This document shows positions 15,895-26,054 of a stretch of 45,291 nt of DNA, in pieces. The translations under genes and the position numbers were made by a program. The stretch comes from Pseudomonas nitroreducens (lineage in GTDB: Bacteria > Pseudomonadota > Gammaproteobacteria > Pseudomonadales > Pseudomonadaceae), in NCBI RefSeq assembly GCF_024170165.1, contig NZ_JALJXP010000022.1, positions 1 to 45,291 on the forward strand. The letters are read 5' to 3'. The notes beneath the pieces are model-generated. The model did not search any database. It was not told where the DNA came from and saw only the letters and a list, made by a program, of their open reading frames with translations. How positions within the stretch are numbered: position 1 is the first letter of the stretch; each line of letters starts with the position of its first letter.

Positions 15895-15975
15895 AGGATG
15901 GGTGGAGCTTGCGATACCCATCGAGCGGATCGGAAAGTTAAGCGATGGGTATCGCTACGCTCCACGCCATCCTAC
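15895..15975. repeat. Inverted repeat family C, copy 1
   Basis: AGGATGGGTGGAGCTTGCGA at 15895-15914 opens one arm and CGATGGGTATCGCTACGCTC at 15943-15962 opens the other, the arms running to 15922 and 15975. They are inverted and imperfectly matched. Related copies are at 31247-31271 (single) and 37352-37427 (pair). Confidence 0.7.
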
Positions 15976-16007
15976 GACGAGCGCAAAGGCGAACGTCCGA
16001 TGGGGCC

Positions 16008-16040
16008 GTAGGGCGCATAACGCCAGCGGCGTTATCCGCC
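16008..16040. repeat. GGCGTTAT-type palindrome downstream of qhpG
   Basis: GGCGCATAACGCC and GGCGTTATCCGCC form an inverted repeat with the exact core ATAACGCC / GGCGTTAT (16017-16024, 16028-16035). It lies just past the qhpG stop and may end that transcript, though no T run follows. Confidence 0.6.
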
Positions 16041-16052
16041 GGGGCGGTTAGA

Positions 16053-17369
16053 TCAGGATCGCGGACGATAGCCCTGGGCGAGCAGCCACCCCTGAAACGC
16101 CCGGCGTCGCTCCGGCGGCAAATCCGCCAGCACCTGCGCCTCTGGCTCCGCACGCAGCCGCCGCAGCCAGGGCGCCAGTTCCAGGCCATCGAGGTGCCAG
16201 ATGCCCAGCGGCTGGTCGGCGCTGACCACCACCTCCGCCTCGTCGACGAACTCGCCCTTCAACACGGGAGCGCGCTCGATACGCAGGCTGGCGAAGTCCG
16301 CCGGCATGTGGCTCGGCTGCTCATCCGGCCAGGCACGGCGTGCCTGCCAGAACGGCAGATCGGCCCACTGCGTTTCGCTGGCATAGAAGTCACGGCCGAC
16401 ACGGGCGAAGCGCAGGAACAACTGCTCGACCCGCTGCTGATGGAAGCGCCTGGCAAGTTCCGCCCGCTCCGGCGCGCGCAGCAAGGTGTTGATCACCAGC
16501 GGCGCCTGCAGCGCCGAGGACAGCGACTGGAAGATGCCATTGCCGGACAACGGGTCCACCGCCATCGCCGCATCGCCCACGCGAATCCAGTTATCACCAC
16601 AGGCTTCCAGGCAGAGGATCGCCGTGCTGCTGCGGGCGTGCAGCTCCAACTCGCGCTCCTCGGCATCGCCGAAGAACGGCTGCGTTAGCGTCGATGCGAC
16701 ACGGCGCTCACGGCAGTACTCCAGCAACTGCTCGCGGGGCGGCAGATGGCTGCTGGCGACATCCAGGGTGAGCTGCCAGTAGCAGCGCCCGTCCTCCAGC
16801 CGCGCCATCCACGCCCAGCCGTCGGCCAGGCTTTCCACCGCCGTCGCCAGCGGGCCCGGCTCGCCCTGCCAGCGATTGAGCAGGCTGAGGGTTTCCGGGC
16901 CGCGCCGGGCCTTGCTGCCCTTCTGGCTCAGCGGCGCCTGCCGGCCCCGGGCCTCAACCAGGAAAGCGCCCTGCACTTCCCGGCCGCCTTCGAGCTTCAC
17001 CCGCCAGCCGGCACCTTCTTCTGCCACCGCCAGCACCTGGGCTTCGACCAGCTCGACACCGGCCTGCTTCAGGTCCTCGCGCAGCCCCGCGTCGAAGCGC
17101 GGGCGGTCGAGGACGCATTCGATGTTCTGGGCGCTTTCCACACCATTCCAGAGCACGCGCCGTTGCGACGGCGGCGCGGCGCATTCCAGCGCGTGCTTCA
17201 GACCGGAGTTGCGCAGGCCTTCCAGTACGCGCTGGGAGACGCCTTCGACGGCAGCGAAGCGACGCCATTCGCTGATCACGCTGACGGGATGGCCAAGGCG
17301 ACGCAGGCCGAGGGCGACCGCCGCTCCGGCAGGGCCGGCGCCGAGGATCAGGATGGGCTTGCCGTTCAC
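16053..17369 (-). CDS. qhpG: FAD-dependent monooxygenase QhpG-like
   Basis: A 438-residue flavoprotein of the tryptophan-halogenase-like / group A monooxygenase fold. The N-terminal dinucleotide motif is ILILGAGPAGAAVALGLRRLG (residues about 6-26). The second FAD motif is WIRVGDAAMAVDPLSGNGI (about 265-283). In quinohemoprotein amine dehydrogenase maturation, QhpG dihydroxylates the tryptophan of the gamma subunit that becomes cysteine tryptophylquinone. The assignment rests on fold plus the adjoining S8 protease and ABC exporter, the exact QhpE/QhpF partners. It starts with GTG overlapping the protease stop (GTGA), indicating translational coupling, and is the last gene of the operon. No QhpA/B/C/D gene is nearby. 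It could instead modify another peptide substrate. Confidence 0.75.
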   Translation of the reverse strand: MNGKPILILGAGPAGAAVALGLRRLGHPVSVISEWRRFAAVEGVSQRVLEGLRNSGLKHALECAAPPSQRRVLWNGVESAQNIECVLDRPRFDAGLREDLKQAGVELVEAQVLAVAEEGAGWRVKLEGGREVQGAFLVEARGRQAPLSQKGSKARRGPETLSLLNRWQGEPGPLATAVESLADGWAWMARLEDGRCYWQLTLDVASSHLPPREQLLEYCRERRVASTLTQPFFGDAEERELELHARSSTAILCLEACGDNWIRVGDAAMAVDPLSGNGIFQSLSSALQAPLVINTLLRAPERAELARRFHQQRVEQLFLRFARVGRDFYASETQWADLPFWQARRAWPDEQPSHMPADFASLRIERAPVLKGEFVDEAEVVVSADQPLGIWHLDGLELAPWLRRLRAEPEAQVLADLPPERRRAFQGWLLAQGYRPRS

Positions 17370-18037
17370 AACCCCACCTTCCGCTCGATCCCCCGAAAAG
17401 CCGCCCTCTCACGCATCAACTCGATAAGTTGCACATTCGACAGCTCCGGCCGCTCCGCCAGCAACGCCGCCAGATGCCCAGCGAAAGCCGCACACCCCAG
17501 GCTCGCCCCGGAGCGCCCTGCCACCTTCACCGCCGCACCGAAATCGGCCTGCGGGCTGTCCAGCCAGGACCACTCGCCTTCACTGCAGCGGGCATCGCCG
17601 GTCACCCGGATCACACCGGGATAGCCCGCCGGAAATACCGGCTCGCCCCGCGCGGGGCTGGACGCGCAGACCAGCACACCGGCCTCGATCAGCTCCGCCA
17701 CAGCCTCGCGCAGGATCGGCCTGTCCTGACGCACGCCCAAGCTCAGGTTGATCACCCGCACGCCCTTCTCGCCCAGCCAGTGCAGCGCGGCCGCGATCTG
17801 CAGCGGACTGGTCACGCCGCGCTCATCGAAGACCTGGGCGACGCACAGGCGAGCATCCGGCGCATGGGAAAGCATGGCTGCGCAGACGACGCTGCCGTGG
17901 CCCAAAGCATCCGCCACAGGCTCGCCGTCAGCGTGGCCGTCATCCGTGAGGAAGAACCGCCGCGCAACGCTGACGCTCGCGGACTGCGCGTCGGCAAAAC
18001 CACTATCGACCACGCCGACCAACAACTCAGGCCTCAT
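17366..18037 (-). CDS. qhpE: Subtilisin-like serine protease QhpE-like
   Basis: A 223-residue minimal S8 protease. Triad residues are Asp11 in VGVVDSGF, His48 in ALGHGSVV and Ser179 in SGASLGCAAFAGHLA. The usual oxyanion Asn segment (AAGN) is replaced by CASSPARG near residues 124-131. There is no signal or propeptide, so it acts in the cytoplasm. This fits QhpE, which removes the leader peptide of the amine dehydrogenase gamma subunit before export. ATG 18037 overlaps the end of the ABC transporter gene by 11 bases; a GTG at 18061 is an alternative. It is coupled to qhpG by a GTGA overlap. The loss of structural genes nearby leaves its substrate unproven. Confidence 0.78.
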   Translation of the reverse strand: MRPELLVGVVDSGFADAQSASVSVARRFFLTDDGHADGEPVADALGHGSVVCAAMLSHAPDARLCVAQVFDERGVTSPLQIAAALHWLGEKGVRVINLSLGVRQDRPILREAVAELIEAGVLVCASSPARGEPVFPAGYPGVIRVTGDARCSEGEWSWLDSPQADFGAAVKVAGRSGASLGCAAFAGHLAALLAERPELSNVQLIELMRERAAFRGIERKVGL

Positions 18038-19753
18038 GACGCTGCACCGGCTGCGCCTCACGCACTCGCATCTGCCCGTCCTGCAATTCCAGGTGCAGGT
18101 CGGCGGCCGCCAGGGTCGAAGTACGGTGGCTGATCAGCAGGCGCGTGCGCCCGGCGAACAACTGGTCGATGGCCGCGATGACCTCGCGCTCGGTGCTCTC
18201 GTCCACCTGCGACGTGGCTTCGTCCAGCACCAGGATCAGAGGATTCTGCAGCAATGCGCGAGCGATGGCGATGCGTTGTTTCTGCCCGCCGGACAGCTGC
18301 TGGCCACGCTCGCCCAGAGGGCTGTCGAGGCCTTCGGGCAGGCTGGCGATCAGGCTGTCCAGCTGTGCCGCGCGGGCGGCCCTGTCGATGGCCTCGCGAC
18401 TCGATTCGGGCGCGCTGTAGGCCAGGTTGTCGGCGAGGCTGCCGCGGAACAGCACGATGTCCTGGCTGACCACCGCCACGCGCCGGCGCAGGGCGTGCAG
18501 GTCGAGTTCGCGCAGGTCCACGCCGTCGAGCAGGATGCGCCCCTGGTCGGGGTCGTAGAAGCGTTGCAGCAGGTCGATCAGGGTGCTCTTGCCGACCCCG
18601 GAAGGGCCGCTCAGCGCGACCTTGAGGCCCGCGGGAATCACCGCCTGCACATCCTGCAGAACCGGCTGCACACGGCCCGGCCAGGCGTAGTGCAGGTTCT
18701 CCAGGCGCAGCTCGCCCACCGACGGCATCGGCCTGGGCGCAGCGGGTGAAACGATGGTCGCCTCTTCGCCGCGCAGCTCCATCACGCGGCCGAGGCTGAC
18801 GGTCATGCGCTGCAGCGCGACGTACAGGCCGAGCAGGCTCTGCACCGGCCCGATGGCCATGCCCAGATAGGTGGAAAAGGCGATCAGCGAACCCAGTTGC
18901 CAGGTGCCCTGCACCACCCAGTAACCGCCAACCAGGAAGGCGCAGGCGCGGGACAGCGACATCAGCGTGCCGGGCACCGCCTGGGTGAAGAATTCGGTGA
19001 GTTGCAGGCGCAGCAACTGGCCGAGGTAGCCCTGCCCCAGTCCTTCCAGGCGCCCCGATTCGCGGGACTGCTGGCCGGCGGACTGGATGAACTTCATTGC
19101 CGGCAGCGTCTCGACGAAGAACGACGACAGGTCCGCCGAACGCTCGCGCAGGCCGCGCGCCTCGCGCTCCACCTTGCGCCGCATCCAGCGCAGCCAGAGC
19201 ACGTCCAGCGGTATCAGCAGTGCCACCAGCAGCGAGAGCTTCCACGACAGGGTGAGCAGCAGCGCCAGCGCGCCGACCAGGCCGATCACGCTGGAGACCG
19301 CGGAGAACAGCGAGTCCACGGCGAAACGCTGGATCTCGGCGACGTCGCCGTCGAGCCGGGACATCAGGTCGCCGATGCGGCGGCGGCCGAAGAAGCTCGG
19401 CGACAGGGTCTGCAAATGGCGGTACAGCGCGTCGCGCAGGGAAAACAGGATGCGCCCGGACAGGCGCGTGTGCAGGTAGCGGTTGAGGCCGGACAGCGCC
19501 GTGCCGAGCAGGCCGACGACGATCATCGCCCCGGCCACCATCACCAGCACCGGGAAGTCCTTGGCCAGCAGGCCGTCGTCGATCAGCGTCTTGGTCAGCC
19601 AGGGCTGCGCCAGGACCAGGATCGAGGCGCAGAACGACAACCCGAGCAGGCCGGCGATGGCCGCCTTGTGCGGACGCACGAAGCCGTACAGCCAGCGCAG
19701 CGAAGCCTTGAGTTGCTGCGGGTCATCGCTGTCGATAAGGCGGGTGAAGAACA

Positions 19754-19754
<1 letters not shown>
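18027..19754 (-). CDS. qhpF: ABC exporter QhpF-like (fused permease-ATPase)
   Basis: A 575-residue half-transporter: a six-helix ABC exporter membrane domain (about residues 30-310) and an ATPase domain (about 345-575). Walker A is GPSGVGKST (383-391), the signature is QLSGGQKQRIAIARAL, Walker B is LILVLDEATSQVD, and the H-loop is LLISHRTST. In the quinohemoprotein amine dehydrogenase system QhpF exports the cross-linked gamma subunit to the periplasm. There is no N-terminal C39 peptidase domain, consistent with a separate protease (the next gene) doing the cleavage. The start at 19754 shares one base with the stop of the upstream regulator gene (TGATG). A general lipid or drug exporter is the alternative, but the neighbours argue for QhpF. 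Confidence 0.8.
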
Positions 19755-21652
<1,898 letters not shown>

Positions 21653-21667
21653 GCATCGCTCCGGTAG

Positions 21668-21696
21668 GTTCCGCGCCCTCTTTGAGGGCACGGAAC
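21668..21696 (-). promoter_or_regulatory. Strong hairpin / palindrome before sigma-54 regulator
   Basis: GTTCCG-C-GCCCTC then TTT then GAGGGC-A-CGGAAC: a 13-base stem with one C/A mismatch, ending 16 bases upstream of the regulator start codon. It could be an operator for autoregulation or an RNA hairpin close to the ribosome-binding site. It lacks a terminator T run. Confidence 0.55.
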
Positions 21697-21828
21697 TCGC
21701 AGGCTGGTCAGGGCTGTGTACACCCGCAGGCAGCGTCAGTAAAGGGGAAGCCCCTAGTAGGAAGGTTCATCGCGATCGCAACGCAATTCCCGCGCCAGCA
21801 AACCCTCCTGCGCCGCCTCCGAGTTGTA

Positions 21829-21865
21829 TTGACAGTGACCCAAGGCAGGTTTACGTTAACGTAAA
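21829..21865 (+). promoter_or_regulatory. liuR promoter with perfect LiuR palindrome
   Basis: A consensus -35 TTGACA (21829-21834) lies 17 bases before TACGTT (21852-21857), a plausible -10. The perfect 16-bp palindrome TTTACGTTAACGTAAA (21850-21865) covers the -10 and matches the known MerR-family LiuR operator type. This predicts repression of liuRABCDE by LiuR until a leucine-derived acyl-CoA accumulates. Confidence 0.85.
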
Positions 21866-21892
21866 GGTAAACGACCGAGCAAGAACATTCCC

Positions 21893-22297
21893 ATGCCCAC
21901 GACCTACACCATCTCCGAGCTGGCCCGCGAACTGGACGTCACCACCCGCGCCATCCGTTTCTACGAGGAACAGGGCATGCTCAGCCCCGAGCGCCGCGGC
22001 CAGGAGCGCATCTACAGCGCCAAGGACCTGGTGGCCCTGAAGCTGATCCTGCGCGGCAAGCGCATCGGCTTCTCGCTGGCCGAGTGCAAGGAGCTGATCG
22101 ACCTCTACGACCCCAGCAGCGGCAACACCAAGCAGCTGCAGACCTTCCTCGACAAGATCACCGCGCGCCGCGCGCAGCTGGAACAGCAGCTGCTCGACAT
22201 CGAGCAGATGAAACTGGAACTGGACACGGCCGAGGAACGCTGCCTGGCGGCCATGGCCGAGACCGACAAACCCCGCAAGCAGCGCGTCCCGAGCTGA
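21893..22297 (+). CDS. liuR: MerR family regulator LiuR
   Basis: A 134-residue MerR-type regulator of leucine and isovalerate degradation. The N-terminal winged helix starts [23 protein letters not shown] (about residues 5-27) and is followed by [15 protein letters not shown]-terminal coiled coil (about residues 80-120, rich in Gln/Leu/Glu) gives the dimer. The lack of Cys clusters argues against metal sensing and for acyl-CoA-type control, as in LiuR. It is the first gene of liuRABCDE, 55 bases before liuA, and has a perfect palindrome in its own promoter, so autoregulation is expected. Confidence 0.92.
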   Translation: MPTTYTISELARELDVTTRAIRFYEEQGMLSPERRGQERIYSAKDLVALKLILRGKRIGFSLAECKELIDLYDPSSGNTKQLQTFLDKITARRAQLEQQLLDIEQMKLELDTAEERCLAAMAETDKPRKQRVPS

Positions 22298-22352
22298 CCT
22301 CGCCGCACTGCCCGCTCTCCCTCATCCGATTACAAGTACAACAGGTGACCCC

Positions 22353-23516
22353 ATGAGCTACCCCTCCCTCAACTTCGGCCTCGGCGAAACCATCGACATG
22401 CTGCGCGAGCAGGTGCAGGGCTTCGTCGCCAGCGAACTCGCCCCGCGCGCCGCGCAGATCGATGCCGACAACCTGTTCCCCATGGACATGTGGAAGAAGT
22501 TCGGTGACATGGGCCTGCTCGGCATCACCGTCGCGGAGGAATACGGCGGCGCCAACATGGGCTACCTGGCCCACGTCATCGCCATCGAGGAAATCAGCCG
22601 TGGCTCGGCTTCGGTCGGGCTGTCCTACGGTGCCCACTCCAACCTGTGCGTCAACCAGATCAAGCGCAACGGCAACGCCGAGCAGAAGGCCAAGTACCTG
22701 CCCAAGCTGATCAGCGGCGAACACATCGGCGCGCTGGCCATGAGCGAACCCAACGCCGGTTCCGACGTGGTGTCGATGAAGCTGCGCGCCGAGAAGCGCG
22801 GCGACCGCTTCGTCTTGAACGGCAGCAAGACCTGGATCACCAACGGTCCGGACGCCAACACCTACGTGATCTACGCCAAGACCGAGCCGGAGAAAGGCGC
22901 CCACGGCATCACCGCGTTCATCGTCGAGCGCGACTGGAAGGGCTTCAGCCGTGGCAGCAAGTTCGACAAGCTGGGCATGCGCGGCTCGAACACCTGCGAG
23001 CTGTTCTTCGATGACGTGGAAGTACCGGAAGAGAACGTGCTGGGCGCGGTCAACGGCGGCGTGAAGGTGCTGATGAGCGGCCTGGACTACGAGCGCGTGG
23101 TCCTCGCCGGCGGCCCGATCGGCATCATGCAGGCCTGCATGGACGTGATCGTCCCCTACATCCACGACCGCAAGCAGTTCGGCCAGAGCATCGGCGAGTT
23201 CCAGCTGATCCAGGGCAAGGTCGCCGACATGTACACCCAGCTCAACGCCAGCCGCGCCTACCTCTATGCCGTGGCCCAGGCCTGCGACCGTGGCGAGACC
23301 ACCCGCAAGGATGCCGCCGGGGTGATCCTCTACACCGCCGAGCGCGCCACCCAGATGGCCCTGGACGCCATCCAGATCCTCGGCGGCAACGGCTACATCA
23401 ACGAATTCCCCACCGGCCGCCTGCTGCGCGACGCCAAGCTCTACGAGATCGGTGCCGGCACCAGCGAAATCCGCCGCATGCTGATCGGCCGCGAGCTGTT
23501 CAACGAGACCCGCTGA
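22353..23516 (+). CDS. liuA: Isovaleryl-CoA dehydrogenase LiuA
   Basis: A 387-residue FAD-dependent acyl-CoA dehydrogenase that converts isovaleryl-CoA to 3-methylcrotonyl-CoA, the first committed step of the pathway. The family signature [13 protein letters not shown] is at residues 127-139. The catalytic base is Glu247 in [12 protein letters not shown], the position used by isovaleryl-CoA dehydrogenases rather than the C-terminal Glu of other members. The C-terminal FAD/dimer segment [20 protein letters not shown] is intact. Length is normal. The ribosome-binding site is AGGTGACCCC. A REP-type pair separates it from liuB. Confidence 0.94.
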   Translation: MSYPSLNFGLGETIDMLREQVQGFVASELAPRAAQIDADNLFPMDMWKKFGDMGLLGITVAEEYGGANMGYLAHVIAIEEISRGSASVGLSYGAHSNLCVNQIKRNGNAEQKAKYLPKLISGEHIGALAMSEPNAGSDVVSMKLRAEKRGDRFVLNGSKTWITNGPDANTYVIYAKTEPEKGAHGITAFIVERDWKGFSRGSKFDKLGMRGSNTCELFFDDVEVPEENVLGAVNGGVKVLMSGLDYERVVLAGGPIGIMQACMDVIVPYIHDRKQFGQSIGEFQLIQGKVADMYTQLNASRAYLYAVAQACDRGETTRKDAAGVILYTAERATQMALDAIQILGGNGYINEFPTGRLLRDAKLYEIGAGTSEIRRMLIGRELFNETR

Positions 23517-23535
23517 ACACTGACGCCCTTGCCTT

Positions 23536-23613
23536 TGTAGGAGCGAGCTTGCTCGCGAACCGCCCCATGCAGAGCTTCGCGAGCAAGGGCTAGGCGCCCC
23601 CCTCGCTCCTACA
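23536..23613. repeat. REP-type pair inside liu operon (family A, insertion variant)
   Basis: TGTAGGAGCGAGCTTGCTCG on the left and its inverted partner on the right, where the right arm carries an extra GGGCTAGGCGCCCCC-like segment. The same insertion variant is found at 31832-31916. It lies between liuA and liuB. Confidence 0.75.
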
Positions 23614-23638
23614 GGTCTTTTCCGCTCGTGGAGACCCT

Positions 23639-25246
23639 ATGACCATCCTCGGCACCCAACTCAATACCCGTTCCCCGGAATTCGCCGCCAACGCCGCGAC
23701 CATGCTGGAGAACGTCCAGGACCTGCGCGCCGTTCTCGGCCGCGTCCATGAAGGCGGCGGCGCTGCCGCCCAGGCCAAGCACACCGCGCGCGGCAAGCTG
23801 CTGGTGCGCGAGCGCATCAACCGCCTGCTCGACGCCGGCTCGCCGTTCCTCGAAGTCTCCGCCCTCGCCGCCCATGAGGTGTACGGCGAAGACGTCGCCG
23901 CCGCCGGCGTGGTCGCCGGCATCGGCCGCGTGGAAGGCGTGGAATGCATGATCGTCGGCAACGACGCCACGGTGAAAGGCGGCAGTTACTACCCGCTGAC
24001 CGTGAAGAAGCACCTGCGCGCCCAGACCATCGCCCAGCAGAACCGCCTGCCGTGCATCTACCTGGTGGACTCCGGCGGCGCCAACCTGCCGCGCCAGGAC
24101 GAGGTGTTCCCCGACCGCGAGCACTTCGGCCGCATCTTCTTCAACCAGGCCAACATGAGCGCCCAGGGCATCCCGCAGATCGCCGTGGTGATGGGCTCCT
24201 GCACCGCCGGCGGCGCCTACGTGCCGGCCATGAGCGACGAGACCATCATGGTGCGCAACCAGGCCACCATCTTCCTCGCCGGCCCGCCGCTGGTGAAGGC
24301 CGCCACCGGTGAGGTGGTGAGTGCCGAGGACCTGGGCGGCGCCGACGTGCACTGCAAGACCTCCGGCGTGGCCGACCATTACGCCGAGGACGACGAGCAC
24401 GCACTGGCCATCGCCCGCCGCTGCATCGCCAACCTCAACTGGAGCAAGCAGGGCCAGCTCAACATCCGCGCCCCGCGCGCCCCGCTGTACGCCAGCGACG
24501 AGCTGTACGGGGTGATCCCGGTGGACAGCAAGCAGCCCTTCGACGTGCGCGAGATCATCGCCCGCCTGGTCGACGGCAGCGAATTCGACGAGTTCAAGGC
24601 GCTGTTCGGCACCACCCTGGTGTGCGGCTTCGCCCACCTGCACGGCTACCCGGTGGCGATCCTCGCCAACAACGGCATCCTCTTCGCCGAGGCCGCGCAG
24701 AAAGGCGCGCACTTCATCGAACTGGCCTGCCAGCGCGGCATCCCGCTGGTATTCCTGCAGAACATCACCGGCTTCATGGTCGGCCAGAAGTACGAGGCCG
24801 GCGGCATCGCCAAGCACGGTGCCAAACTGGTCACCGCGGTGGCCTGCGCCCAGGTGCCGAAGTTCACCGTGATCATCGGCGGCAGCTTCGGCGCCGGTAA
24901 CTACGGCATGTGCGGCCGCGCCTATGACCCGCGCTTCCTGTGGATGTGGCCCAACGCGCGGATCGGCGTGATGGGTGGCGAGCAGGCTGCCGGCGTGCTC
25001 GCCCAGGTCAAGCGCGAGCAGGCCGAACGCGCAGGCAATGCGCTGTCCGCCGAGGACGAGGCGAAGATCAAGGCGCCGATCCTCGAACAGTACGAGCGCC
25101 AGGGTCACCCCTACTACTCCAGCGCGCGCCTGTGGGACGACGGTGTCATCGACCCGGCCCAGACCCGCGACGTGCTCGGCCTGGCCCTCTCCGCCTCGCT
25201 CAACGCGCCTGTCGAAGCCACGCGCTTCGGCGTCTTCCGCATGTAA
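23639..25246 (+). CDS. liuB: 3-Methylcrotonyl-CoA carboxylase beta subunit LiuB
   Basis: A 535-residue carboxyltransferase subunit. It moves the carboxyl group from carboxybiotin on LiuD to 3-methylcrotonyl-CoA, making 3-methylglutaconyl-CoA. The crotonase-like oxyanion regions are visible: [18 protein letters not shown] and [18 protein letters not shown] in the N-half, and [18 protein letters not shown] followed by [18 protein letters not shown] in the C-half. Full length for the family. The ribosome-binding site is GGAGACCCT, eight bases before the start at 23639. liuC begins ten bases past the stop. Confidence 0.95.
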   Translation: MTILGTQLNTRSPEFAANAATMLENVQDLRAVLGRVHEGGGAAAQAKHTARGKLLVRERINRLLDAGSPFLEVSALAAHEVYGEDVAAAGVVAGIGRVEGVECMIVGNDATVKGGSYYPLTVKKHLRAQTIAQQNRLPCIYLVDSGGANLPRQDEVFPDREHFGRIFFNQANMSAQGIPQIAVVMGSCTAGGAYVPAMSDETIMVRNQATIFLAGPPLVKAATGEVVSAEDLGGADVHCKTSGVADHYAEDDEHALAIARRCIANLNWSKQGQLNIRAPRAPLYASDELYGVIPVDSKQPFDVREIIARLVDGSEFDEFKALFGTTLVCGFAHLHGYPVAILANNGILFAEAAQKGAHFIELACQRGIPLVFLQNITGFMVGQKYEAGGIAKHGAKLVTAVACAQVPKFTVIIGGSFGAGNYGMCGRAYDPRFLWMWPNARIGVMGGEQAAGVLAQVKREQAERAGNALSAEDEAKIKAPILEQYERQGHPYYSSARLWDDGVIDPAQTRDVLGLALSASLNAPVEATRFGVFRM

Positions 25247-25256
25247 GGCCGCTGCC

Positions 25257-26054
25257 ATGACCGACTATCAGAACATTGAGCTTGATATCGACCCGCGCGG
25301 CGTCGCCAGCCTCTGGCTGAACCGCCCGGAGAAGAACAACGCCTTCAACGCCCAGACCATCGCCGAGCTGATCCAGGCACTGGCCGCCGTGGCCAATGAC
25401 GAGCGCGTTCGCCTGGTCGTGCTGCGCGGCCTTGGCCGGCACTTCTGCGGCGGCGCGGACCTTTCCTGGATGCAGGAGTCCGTGCAGCTGGACTACCAGG
25501 GCAACCTCAACGACGCCCAGCAGCTCGCCGAACTGCTCTACAACCTGCACCAGCTGAACAAGCCGACCCTCGCCATCGTCCAGGGCGCGGCCTTCGGCGG
25601 CGGCGTCGGACTGGTGGCCTGCTGCGACATGGCGCTGGCCGCCGAGGACGCGCAGTTCTGCCTGTCCGAAGTGCGCATCGGCCTGATCCCGGCGACCATC
25701 GGCCCATTCGTCACCAAGGCCATCGGCCAGCGTGCCGCCACCCGCTACGCCATGACCGCCGAACGCTTCAGCGGCGTGCGCGCCCGCGAGCTGGGGCTGG
25801 TGGACGAGCACTACCCGGCCGCCGAGCTGGATGACGAAGCCGACGCCTGGATCGCCAATCTCATGAACAACAGCCCGGCGGCCCTGGTGGCCTGCAAGGC
25901 GCTGTTCCACGAAATCGGCGCCGGCGAACTCACCCCCGAGCGCCGCCGCTACACCGAAGCCGCCATTGCCCGCATCCGCACCAGCCCCGAAGGGCAGGAA
26001 GGCCTGCGCGCCTTCCTGGAAAAACGCAAGCCGGCCTGGCAGGAGCAAGTCTGA
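25257..26054 (+). CDS. liuC: 3-Methylglutaconyl-CoA hydratase LiuC
   Basis: A 265-residue crotonase-superfamily enzyme that hydrates 3-methylglutaconyl-CoA to HMG-CoA. The oxyanion-hole segments are GRHFCGGADLSWM (60-72) and QGAAFGGGVGLVACCD (109-124). The second catalytic acid is Glu138 in LSEVRIGLIPATIGPF. The position where many crotonases carry a first Glu (GGG-x-E) is Gly here, so the active site is of the GGGVGL subtype. The start at 25257 lies 10 bases after the liuB stop, and its TGA overlaps the liuD ATG (TGATG). Confidence 0.93.
   Translation: MTDYQNIELDIDPRGVASLWLNRPEKNNAFNAQTIAELIQALAAVANDERVRLVVLRGLGRHFCGGADLSWMQESVQLDYQGNLNDAQQLAELLYNLHQLNKPTLAIVQGAAFGGGVGLVACCDMALAAEDAQFCLSEVRIGLIPATIGPFVTKAIGQRAATRYAMTAERFSGVRARELGLVDEHYPAAELDDEADAWIANLMNNSPAALVACKALFHEIGAGELTPERRRYTEAAIARIRTSPEGQEGLRAFLEKRKPAWQEQV

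Noticed and set aside
23609..25258. Large minus-strand frame opposite liuB (also similar ones opposite liuD, aacS, pcaB and sad)
   Set aside because: Typical GC-driven antisense frames; the opposite strand encodes well-conserved enzymes with coupled starts and stops.
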